Part shown: positions 1 through 6,502 of the stretch, piece by piece
How positions within the stretch are numbered: position 1 is the stretch's first letter
Layout: each line of letters begins with the position of its first letter
Source of the DNA: an uncultured Clostridia bacterium
Lineage (GTDB): Bacteria > Bacillota > Clostridia > TANB77 > CAG-508
DNA length: 64,000 nucleotides
Assembly: GCA_934167965.1 (NCBI GenBank)
Contig: CAKPMJ010000004.1
Span: 1-64,000 of the forward strand
Reading direction: 5' to 3'
Position numbers and translations under genes: made by a program
The notes under the pieces: generated by a model
What the model was told of the DNA's origin: nothing
Databases searched by the model: none
Seen by the model: the letters and a program-made list of their open reading frames with translations, nothing else

Positions 1-83
1 CCGTTTTGGTTTTATCTCTAAAGGATTTATTGTTTACTTTTCAATGTACTTTTTCGTTCCTCTTTTCTCGCGGAACAATACTT

Positions 84-112
84 ATTATACTATCCTAAAA
101 TGCTTTTGTCAA
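84..112 (-). promoter_or_regulatory. Consensus promoter reading out of the left edge, probably of an rRNA operon
   Basis: On the minus strand TTGACA (107-112) and TATAAT (84-89) are separated by exactly 17 bp, a perfect sigma-A promoter. The transcript would leave the window leftward. Its first ~80 nt hold a small hairpin (GTTCC...GGAAC, about 56-76) and then GTACATTGAAAAGTAAACAA. This resembles the spacer/leader found just before 16S or 23S rRNA in Clostridia. The promoter is directly visible; the rRNA assignment is inferred from the leader, because no rRNA sequence is inside the window. Confidence 0.8.
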
Positions 113-236
113 TACTTTTTTTAAATTTTTTCAATTTATTTTTTCAATCCCGTTTTTTTATTGATTTCTCAGTGTTTTTGGCGTTTTATTCAACCATAAA
201 AAATCAAAATTTTACAGTTATTTTTAATTTATTACA

Positions 237-1076
237 TTATATATAGCTTGTTTTATAAATTCTGCTGAAGTAATAGGCGCTATTTTTCCGTGGTAATGCT
301 AATGCCCAATTTAAATTTATATTAAATTGCTGTGCTGCTATTCTATCTATTCCTCCTGGATTTGATGCTAAATCAATAATCAAAACATCTTTTTTCATCA
401 TTTCTAATATATTTCTATTTACTATTACTTTTGGTACAGTGTTTATTATTATATCAAAATTATTTATGGACTCATCTATTTCATTTATATTCATCTTTTT
501 ATAACCATTAGCTTGTATCCATGCCAAATCTGCAGCTTTTCTTGCCGCACAAGTTATGTTGCAATCCATTTTGCTAAATTTATTTGCAACCACTTTACCT
601 ACTCTTCCAAATCCTAATATCAATACATTACTTCCTTGCAATATTTTTTCCGTACTTTCTATTGCTATTTTTACAGCGCCCTCTGCAGTGGCTATTGTAT
701 TTAATATTATTAATTCTTCTCTCTTCATTATATCTATTACTGATTTATAAGATTTACTAAGTTGACCATAAACATTTTCGTTTATACTTCCTGCAATAAA
801 CATCTTTTCTTCCTTGTTTATCGCTAGTTCTTCAATATTGATTGTTTTATCACTGTATGGTGCATTTATTGTAACTCCATCTTTACTAAATGGGATTGCA
901 CTAATTATAATATCAGACATGGATATTGTTTCCTTTATGTCTTCAACTTTTTTTATATTTGTAAATTCTGCTTTTTCCATCCCATAAGTTGTAACTTCAT
1001 TTCCGTCTTGTTCTAGCATCTGAGCTAGCTTTATCATTCTTAGGTCTCCACCAATTATAGATATCTTTTTATTCAT
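237..1076 (-). CDS. dpaA: Dipicolinate synthase subunit A (DpaA/SpoVFA), C-terminus frameshifted
   Basis: DpaA with DpaB makes dipicolinic acid from dihydrodipicolinate in the mother cell, for loading into the spore core. The protein opens with a Rossmann-like IIGGDLRMIKLAQML and has a second dinucleotide-binding motif (VLILGFGRVGKVVANKF) near residue 155, the SpoVFA layout. Start chosen at the ATG at 1076, which has GGAG nine bases upstream. The last ~18 codons (after NWALALP) read RKNSAYYF..., unlike the family. Removing one base (the G at 290) restores LPGKIAPITSAEFIKQAIYN, the expected C-terminus, and would move the stop to 224. This is either a real single-base insertion or a sequencing/assembly error. 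The dpaB gene that normally follows dpaA is absent: downstream lies only the promoter at 84-112. Confidence 0.9.
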   Translation of the reverse strand: MNKKISIIGGDLRMIKLAQMLEQDGNEVTTYGMEKAEFTNIKKVEDIKETISMSDIIISAIPFSKDGVTINAPYSDKTINIEELAINKEEKMFIAGSINENVYGQLSKSYKSVIDIMKREELIILNTIATAEGAVKIAIESTEKILQGSNVLILGFGRVGKVVANKFSKMDCNITCAARKAADLAWIQANGYKKMNINEIDESINNFDIIINTVPKVIVNRNILEMMKKDVLIIDLASNPGGIDRIAAQQFNINLNWALALPRKNSAYYFSRIYKTSYI

Positions 1077-1122
1077 ACAATCACTCTCCATACAATAATT
1101 GTATTTATTTTTTTAATTTTTG

Positions 1123-1530
1123 TTACTCTTTTCCTTTTAGTGACATTTCAATTATTTCTTTTACCCTTGAAATATCACCACATAAATATAAATATCCTAT
1201 CAATGCTTCAAAAGCAGTAGAATACATATATTCTTGTACATTAGAATTTTTAGGAAGATGATGATTTTGAGTATTTCTTCCTCTTCTAACAATCTCTTTC
1301 TCTTCGTCACTTAATTCTTCATATATATTATGTAGCATTTCAGCTTGAGCAGATGCTTTAACATATTTTATTGATTCTATATGTAATTTATGTGGCTTTA
1401 GATTTGTTGTATCTACTAAACGTGTCCTAATGTATAGCTCATAAACACAATCTCCTACATAAGCCCATATAAGTGGTGATTGTTGATTTATATCTTCTTT
1501 ACTTTTATTTATTTGTATAAGTTCTTCCAA
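1123..1530 (-). CDS. mrnC: Mini-ribonuclease III
   Basis: Mini-III is an RNase III catalytic domain without a dsRNA-binding domain. In Bacillus it matures 23S rRNA. The ~135-residue protein has the expected features: the YVGDCVYELYIR motif with acidic catalytic residues, a middle segment RGRNTQNHHLPKN, and the second acidic motif AFEALIGYLYL. The start is a TTG at 1528-1530, preceded by AAGGAG at 8-bp spacing; both the signal and the first codons lie inside the 3' end of rbgA (22-bp overlap). Translational coupling with rbgA fits a shared role in large-subunit ribosome maturation. Confidence 0.93.
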   Translation of the reverse strand: MEELIQINKSKEDINQQSPLIWAYVGDCVYELYIRTRLVDTTNLKPHKLHIESIKYVKASAQAEMLHNIYEELSDEEKEIVRRGRNTQNHHLPKNSNVQEYMYSTAFEALIGYLYLCGDISRVKEIIEMSLKGKE

Positions 1531-2435
1531 TATTTCTTCTCCTTTTTCTCTAGAGTGATTTTTCCAAGTTTTCCTTTTCTAAAATCATCTAATATTATTT
1601 TTGCCGTTTTTTCTTCATCAATATTTCCACCAGATATGATCGCTCCTCTTTTTTTGCCTATTTCTAACATAATTTCATATATATTAAAGTTTTCTGGTTG
1701 TTCTTGATTTAATATTTCTTCTATATGTTCCTCTGTCATATTATATCTTTCTATTATGTTTCTTCTATAGTTATATAATAAAAATTTTAATAACTCATAA
1801 GCTACTTCTGTCTGTTCTAATACATCATCTTTTATAGTTCCGGTAAATGCTAAATTTAGTGCCACTTCTTTATTTTCGAATTTTGGCCATAACACACCCG
1901 GAGTGTCTAATAAATCAATCTTTTCATTAATGCTAATCCATTGTTTTCGTTTGGTAACACCTGGCTTGTTTCCAACTTCCAATCTATTTGATTTTACTAT
2001 TCTATTTATAAATGATGACTTTCCTACATTTGGTATTCCTAATATCATTACTCTTATTTTTTTTCCAATTCTTCCTTTTTCACTTTGTGCTTTTATTTCT
2101 TCATCCATTATATTCTCAATAGCCTTTATTACCAAGTCCATTCCTTTTCCTTGGTTACTATCAGTTAATATTGCCACTTGTCCTCTTTGCTTGAAGTATT
2201 GTACCCACAAGTTATTTTGCTTTTCATCTGCTAAGTCTATTTTGTTTAATACTATTATTTTTTTCTTGTTTTTGGTTATTTCTGCAATATCCGGATTTCT
2301 ACTTGATATTGGTATTCTACTATCTAATAATTCTATTACTACATCTATTAATTTTAAGTTTTCTGTTATTTCCCTTTTGGTTTTTGCCATGTGGCCTGGG
2401 TACCAGTTGATATTTGTTTTATTTTCATTATTCAT
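1509..2435 (-). CDS. rbgA: Ribosome biogenesis GTPase RbgA (YlqF)
   Basis: A circularly permuted GTPase needed for late assembly of the 50S subunit. It begins with the RbgA hallmark NWYPGHMAKTKREI. The G motifs appear in permuted order: NKIDLAD (G4) near residue 65, then the P-loop GIPNVGKSSFINR near 130, then DTPGVLWPKF (G3). The C-terminal helical domain includes KKRGAIISGGNID. The ATG at 2435 is preferred because AGGTGG lies just upstream; an in-frame GTG at 2444 is inside that ribosome binding site. It overlaps mrnC. Confidence 0.96.
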   Translation of the reverse strand: MNNENKTNINWYPGHMAKTKREITENLKLIDVVIELLDSRIPISSRNPDIAEITKNKKKIIVLNKIDLADEKQNNLWVQYFKQRGQVAILTDSNQGKGMDLVIKAIENIMDEEIKAQSEKGRIGKKIRVMILGIPNVGKSSFINRIVKSNRLEVGNKPGVTKRKQWISINEKIDLLDTPGVLWPKFENKEVALNLAFTGTIKDDVLEQTEVAYELLKFLLYNYRRNIIERYNMTEEHIEEILNQEQPENFNIYEIMLEIGKKRGAIISGGNIDEEKTAKIILDDFRKGKLGKITLEKKEKKYWKNLYK

Positions 2436-2455
2436 TTTTTCCACCTACTTTATTA

Positions 2456-2836
2456 TTAATCAATAATTATTTTCGCAGCATCTATTTTTAATTCCTGATT
2501 TCTTGTTGAAATTACTTCTATATCATTTCCATAATATTTATGAACAAAATATTCTTTTGCTTTTAAGTGAAAGGAAAATTTCATTCCAGACACACAATAC
2601 ATTTTAATATTTCTTTCTCTTAGAATATTAATTAATTTAATTATGGATTTTGATGTCTTACATGGTTCAATTGTCTCATAAAATTTTTCAGGATTTAAAT
2701 ATGCATCTAAATAATAACTAAGTAAACTTTCTTCGTTTTCATTACGATGTTTAATGTAATCCTTATCTTTATGTATAGCAAGTGTATCATCAAAATCAAA
2801 AATTGCTATCTTAATATTGCTTAAACTAATTTTCAT
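2456..2836 (-). CDS. Short HAD-superfamily protein, lacking the C-terminal HAD motifs
   Basis: The N-terminus has HAD motif I (IAIFDFDDTLA, with the DxD nucleophile pair), and motif II-like YCVSG follows near residue 82. The 126-residue protein stops at KIDAAKIIID. That is just where the conserved lysine region ends and before the acidic motif IV (usually DD or GDxxxD) that completes the magnesium site. It therefore looks like a truncated HAD hydrolase, perhaps non-catalytic or a decaying gene. It ends 20 bp before rbgA with no terminator between. The substrate is unknown. Confidence 0.6.
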   Translation of the reverse strand: MKISLSNIKIAIFDFDDTLAIHKDKDYIKHRNENEESLLSYYLDAYLNPEKFYETIEPCKTSKSIIKLINILRERNIKMYCVSGMKFSFHLKAKEYFVHKYYGNDIEVISTRNQELKIDAAKIIID

Positions 2837-2957
2837 CTATCTCATCTCCTACATAACCTTAATCAAAATCTGATTTATATAATTTAACTTGTTGCATAAA
2901 TATCGGTCACTTTTTGATAAAATCTTATTTCTTCTAATAAATTTTCAAAGTCTTAAC

Positions 2958-3377
2958 TCAATCAAATTTAGTGCCATTTTTCAAATAAACTTTTATTTGC
3001 TTTATAATATGAGGTATATTATAGTTTCCTGCAAATTTTGAGTTATTCAACAATTCGTCACTTATAAATATCCATTCTAATTTATTTTTCTCTTCTATTA
3101 GATTTACTTCATGTTTCAAAATTCCATAATATACTTGTAAATTATTTTGATATTTAAAGTAGTTCAAATCCATAAAGTGTTCTAGTTCTATATCATTACT
3201 TGTTATTCCTGTTTCTTCAAACAATTCCCTATATGCCGCTTCATCATTGGTTTCTCCTTCTTCCACTTTACCTCCAACAAAATTATACAAACCTTTATAT
3301 GGTTCCTTTGCTCTAATGCAAAAAAGTACTTTATCCAAATTATTATTAAATACTACTATTAAGTTTAATTTTCTCAT
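2958..3377 (-). CDS. NUDIX hydrolase
   Basis: A single NUDIX domain of about 139 residues, of the kind that hydrolyses nucleoside diphosphates linked to another group, often 8-oxo-dGTP-like. The NUDIX box reads GGKVEEGETNDEAAYRELFE followed by ETG, matching Gx5Ex7REUxEExGU. The ATG at 3377 is favoured: AAAGGA lies nine bases upstream, and an in-frame GTG at 3395 overlaps the stop of the P-loop kinase gene. It is the last of three closely packed genes on nucleotide themes. Substrate not predictable. Confidence 0.85.
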   Translation of the reverse strand: MRKLNLIVVFNNNLDKVLFCIRAKEPYKGLYNFVGGKVEEGETNDEAAYRELFEETGITSNDIELEHFMDLNYFKYQNNLQVYYGILKHEVNLIEEKNKLEWIFISDELLNNSKFAGNYNIPHIIKQIKVYLKNGTKFD

Positions 3378-3394
3378 TATAATGTGTCCTTTCA

Positions 3395-3901
3395 CTACAA
3401 AATAAATCTATTTTCAGATTCAACGCAATTAATTGTTTCATCAATTGATAGATTAGTTGTATCTAATATATTTTGTTTACTAAATTTTTTATTTTTAAAG
3501 TTATTTAGTAAAACTATACAACGTTCTTTCATTTGACAGTCTTCTTGTCTTTCTCTGTCTCTTAAAAGCAATGTATTTTCATCAGTCATTAATAATATAA
3601 ATTTTATTTCATATTCGTTGAATTCTTCTCTTATTATTTCTAGGTCTCCTGGATTGATAATATAATTAAATACAACATCATATCCATCTCCTAAATATGT
3701 TGCTATCATTTTTAAGCATACTTTCCAAAATATTTTTAAATGATTTCCTTCCTTCCATGCTGGAATATATCCACCAATAACTTGATGATATATATCATCT
3801 CCTTCTACTAAAACTGATTTATTTTTTTGTTCTGCTATTTTCCTAGAAATTGTGCTTTTTCCCACTCCGGCTGGACCTGTAATTATGTATAATTCTGACA
3901 T
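3395..3901 (-). CDS. P-loop kinase-like NTPase
   Basis: Small (168 aa) P-loop protein with Walker A ITGPAGVGKSTISRKIAE at the N-terminus and an acidic motif LVEGDDIYHQ near residue 33. The arginine-rich LRDRERQEDCQMKER resembles the lid of nucleoside- or shikimate-kinase-like folds. The likely activity is phosphoryl transfer to a small molecule; the substrate is unknown. It lies between a deoxyribosyltransferase-like gene and a NUDIX gene and shares a TAGTG junction with the latter, suggesting a nucleotide salvage or cleanup operon. Confidence 0.7.
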   Translation of the reverse strand: MSELYIITGPAGVGKSTISRKIAEQKNKSVLVEGDDIYHQVIGGYIPAWKEGNHLKIFWKVCLKMIATYLGDGYDVVFNYIINPGDLEIIREEFNEYEIKFILLMTDENTLLLRDRERQEDCQMKERCIVLLNNFKNKKFSKQNILDTTNLSIDETINCVESENRFIL

Positions 3902-3920
3902 TATTTTACTCCTTTTGTTA

Positions 3921-4232
3921 CTAATCTTCTAAATATTTTACCTTTTTATTATGAGCTTTTGCATACTCAATCTCTGATTTAGTACTTTCACCAATATACC
4001 CACCTACATTTATTACAAAAATCTCGTCAGCCATATCTATTTTTCTTTTATGCATATCATCTAGCATTTGTTTAGTTTTTTTCTCCCACACTTCTGAATC
4101 ACCTGAATGTCCAAATAATCCTACAGAAATAACTATATTTCCTTTTAAAGTTAATTCTTTTTGTACCTGTAAAAATTCTTCTTTAAATCTAGTCGAACCA
4201 CATAGTGTTATTACTTTATAATTTCCAATCAT
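3921..4232 (-). CDS. Nucleoside 2-deoxyribosyltransferase-like / DUF4406-type protein
   Basis: A 103-residue Rossmann-like protein. It contains ITLCGSTRFKEEF near the N-terminus (the substrate-binding CGS/T-R motif of this superfamily), MLDDMHKRKIDMADEIFVIN in the middle, and GESTKSEIEYAKAHNKKV near the end, where a conserved Ser and Glu sit in the active site of relatives. Relatives exchange bases between deoxynucleosides or hydrolyse deoxynucleotides. This short version may also be a phage-type accessory protein. AAGGAG precedes the start; the P-loop kinase gene follows after 19 bp. Confidence 0.7.
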   Translation of the reverse strand: MIGNYKVITLCGSTRFKEEFLQVQKELTLKGNIVISVGLFGHSGDSEVWEKKTKQMLDDMHKRKIDMADEIFVINVGGYIGESTKSEIEYAKAHNKKVKYLED

Positions 4233-4261
4233 TTCTTCTCCTTATTCTCTATATAAATTAT

Positions 4262-4278
4262 GGCGACCTAAGGCCGCC
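4262..4278 (-). terminator. Short GC-rich hairpin after the DUF1292 gene
   Basis: On the minus strand GGCGGCC-TTA-GGTCGCC forms a 7-bp stem (one G-U pair) eight bases after the stop of the DUF1292 gene. It is one of very few GC-rich spots here. The following sequence (ATAATTTATAT) is only weakly T-rich, so termination may be partial and the downstream group 4232-2958 could be reached by read-through. Confidence 0.5.
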
Positions 4279-4286
4279 GTTAATTT

Positions 4287-4595
4287 TTATTCATCATCTA
4301 CGAAATCGAATTCATCTTTGAATTTATCCTTGAAAATATTAAACACTTTCATTAATATTTCTTCATCTTCAACGCTTACATAAGATTCTTCATCTGAATC
4401 TCCATCTACGTCTTCTACTTTAAGTATTACTACTTCTCCCTCGTCTTCTTCATCTTCATTAGCCATTGGTAGTAAAACTATATATTGTTCATCATCTAAT
4501 TCAACTAAATCTAAAAATTCGAATTTAACCTCATTTCCATTTTCATCATTTAATACTACTATGTTGTCTAATTCCTCTGTATTATCTTCGTTCAT
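4287..4595 (-). CDS. DUF1292 family protein (YrzB-like)
   Basis: A 102-residue very acidic protein of the DUF1292 family, recognised by DNIVVLNDENGNEVKFEFLD followed by VELDDEQYIVLLP, and the acidic stretch EDEEDEGEVVILKVED. It is the third member of the conserved Firmicutes trio ireB-ruvX-DUF1292 and sits in that order here. The molecular function of the family is not established. GGAAGGAG lies at good distance before the ATG. Confidence 0.9.
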   Translation of the reverse strand: MNEDNTEELDNIVVLNDENGNEVKFEFLDLVELDDEQYIVLLPMANEDEEDEGEVVILKVEDVDGDSDEESYVSVEDEEILMKVFNIFKDKFKDEFDFVDDE

Positions 4596-4647
4596 TTTAT
4601 TTCTCCTTCCATAATATTTATATATTTTTTAATATTAATAACAAATT

Positions 4648-5079
4648 TTATTCATTTTTCAATTTATTCAAATATGTTTCTAGAATGTACACTGCAGATA
4701 TAGTGTCTACAATACTTCTTTTTTTAGTCTTGTTTATATCTAGTAAATTCATTGTTTTATGTGCAGCCACAGTTGTTAATCTTTCATCTATACTTTCTAT
4801 TTTTAGCTTGTTATATTTACATTTTAATTTATGAATAAATTGTTCTGTCTTTTCAGCTCTTTCTGATTTTGTTCCATTCATATTTAATGGCATCCCAATA
4901 ACAATTGTATCTATGTCATATTCATTTAGTATATTATCTATTTCTTTTAATATAATTTTATCATTTCCATCTGATACAATTGTTTTTAACCCCTGTGCTG
5001 TTATATTTAAAGCATCTGTTATTGCCGTTCCTGTTCGAACTTCTCCATAATCAATTCCTAATATTCTCATATTACTCAT
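4648..5079 (-). CDS. ruvX: Putative Holliday junction resolvase RuvX (YqgF)
   Basis: RNase H-fold nuclease of the YqgF/RuvX family, proposed to resolve Holliday junctions or to process pre-16S rRNA. Conserved elements: RILGIDYGEVRTGTAI at the N-terminus (catalytic Asp), IVIGMPLNMNGTKSERA in the middle (including the family GxPxxxxG motif), and ESIDERLTTVAA (catalytic Glu). Length (143 aa) is normal. The start overlaps the ireB stop by 8 bp, indicating translational coupling. A second ATG three codons in (5070) is possible but farther from the AGGA signal. Confidence 0.93.
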   Translation of the reverse strand: MSNMRILGIDYGEVRTGTAITDALNITAQGLKTIVSDGNDKIILKEIDNILNEYDIDTIVIGMPLNMNGTKSERAEKTEQFIHKLKCKYNKLKIESIDERLTTVAAHKTMNLLDINKTKKRSIVDTISAVYILETYLNKLKNE

Positions 5080-5326
5080 TTATTCCTATATAATATTTTA
5101 CAAGATTTTCTAACAATTCATCTCTTTCTATTGCTCTAATTTTATTTCTAGCATCTTTATGGCTTGTTATATATGTTGGATCTCCTGATAGAATGTATCC
5201 AACTATTTGATTTATTGGATTATATCCTTTCTCTACTAATGCTTCATATACTTCTCTCAACAATTGTTGTGAATCTACACCATTATCTTTTTCCATTTTA
5301 AAACACATTGTCTTATCAAAATCCAT
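5072..5326 (-). CDS. ireB: IreB/ReoM-family regulatory phosphoprotein (UPF0297)
   Basis: An 84-residue protein matching the IreB family closely: DKTMCFKMEKDNGVDSQQLL at the N-terminus, then YEALVEKGYNPINQIVGYIL and SGDPTYITSHKDARNKIRAI. In Gram-positive cocci and Listeria the homologue is phosphorylated by the PASTA-domain Ser/Thr kinase on N-terminal threonines and controls turnover of MurA. The equivalent threonine would be T6. It follows the GAF/GGDEF gene after 10 bp and overlaps ruvX. Confidence 0.95.
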   Translation of the reverse strand: MDFDKTMCFKMEKDNGVDSQQLLREVYEALVEKGYNPINQIVGYILSGDPTYITSHKDARNKIRAIERDELLENLVKYYIGINE

Positions 5327-5336
5327 ATTAAACCTC

Positions 5337-6491
5337 CTATATACTATTTACTTCATCTAATTTTGTGTCCATATTGTCTTCAACGCATTTTTCTAATTTT
5401 TTTAGCACTTCCTCTAATCCTGTTCCTTTATAATATGTTGATATTACACAGTTAAGCGATGGCTTAACAATGATATCTTCTTTTTTCTTTCTTCTTGTTG
5501 ATTTTTTTACTTTTTTATCTTCTATTTCTTGCTCTGTGAAATTTTTGTCCTTTAATGATATTTCTAATTTTTCTGTACTTTGTTTTAAATCTGATACAAA
5601 GTCTGTCGCACTGTTTGTATCTACTCCACAAAATACTAAAACAAATTTGGGTCCAGCATATCTTACAAATAGATATGAGTCTGATATATTTTCTTTTATA
5701 TGCTTACTAATTTCTGTTATTACCTTATTTCCTAATTCTCTATCTATTTTATTAATATCTCGTATATTGACTATATCCATCATACATATAGCTGATGTTG
5801 TATACTTGTCTATTATTTTCTTTCCTTCTCCATACAAATATACTTCTGTTTTTAATCCTGAAAACAAATCTTTTCTTACAATGTTTTCTAATATTTTTTG
5901 ATAATCAACAGTTTTTAATATTGTTATTATATTTTCTTTAGCAATTTCAAAAACTGTGGTATCTATGTTATCAAAATCATGTGGTATTCCACTCTCTATC
6001 AACCAATGTCCTATATAAACATTGTCTATATACAATGGAAAGAATATAGCTGATTGTGCTCTTGCTAATTCCTTTTGTTGATAAGGTAATCTTTCTTCTG
6101 TACTATTAACCGTAATATATTTAGGCGCGCCTGTAGCAATACTGTCTTTAAATATTTCAACCTCTTGAAGCGTTGATAATACACCCCAATGTTTTTGATC
6201 AACATTGGTCGCCTTTATAATATATTCCGTTCCATCAAATATTACAATTGTGGAATATTTTACTTCATATTTTTCAATTATTACATTGTTTATAGCTTTA
6301 ATCTTGTCATCTACACTTAAATCGCTTCCTGCTACATTCATAAAGTCTTGTACTATAGTTAAATTAGCGATTTTTTGGTTCATTGTTCTTAAGTCTTGTA
6401 TCTTTTTATGTATTGACATATTATATGCTGTTAATACGGCTATAACAAAAACTAATATTATTACTACATATAACAAACTTATTCCCTCCAA
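5337..6491 (-). CDS. Membrane-anchored GAF plus degenerate GGDEF protein
   Basis: 384 residues: one N-terminal transmembrane segment (LLYVVIILVFVIAVLTAYNM), a short coiled stretch, a GAF-like sensor domain (about 45-200), and a C-terminal domain with the secondary-structure pattern of GGDEF (about 205-370). At the signature position the sequence reads RYAGPKFVLVF where an active diguanylate cyclase has R(Y/F)GGDEF. The catalytic Glu is missing, so c-di-GMP synthesis is very unlikely; a binding or scaffold role is more plausible. A basic insert (KKVKKSTRRKKKE) interrupts the domain. It lies directly after the TadZ-like gene, suggesting a link to pilus or secretion control (inference). Confidence 0.7.
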   Translation of the reverse strand: MEGISLLYVVIILVFVIAVLTAYNMSIHKKIQDLRTMNQKIANLTIVQDFMNVAGSDLSVDDKIKAINNVIIEKYEVKYSTIVIFDGTEYIIKATNVDQKHWGVLSTLQEVEIFKDSIATGAPKYITVNSTEERLPYQQKELARAQSAIFFPLYIDNVYIGHWLIESGIPHDFDNIDTTVFEIAKENIITILKTVDYQKILENIVRKDLFSGLKTEVYLYGEGKKIIDKYTTSAICMMDIVNIRDINKIDRELGNKVITEISKHIKENISDSYLFVRYAGPKFVLVFCGVDTNSATDFVSDLKQSTEKLEISLKDKNFTEQEIEDKKVKKSTRRKKKEDIIVKPSLNCVISTYYKGTGLEEVLKKLEKCVEDNMDTKLDEVNSI

Positions 6492-6502
6492 TTGTACATT
6501 TA

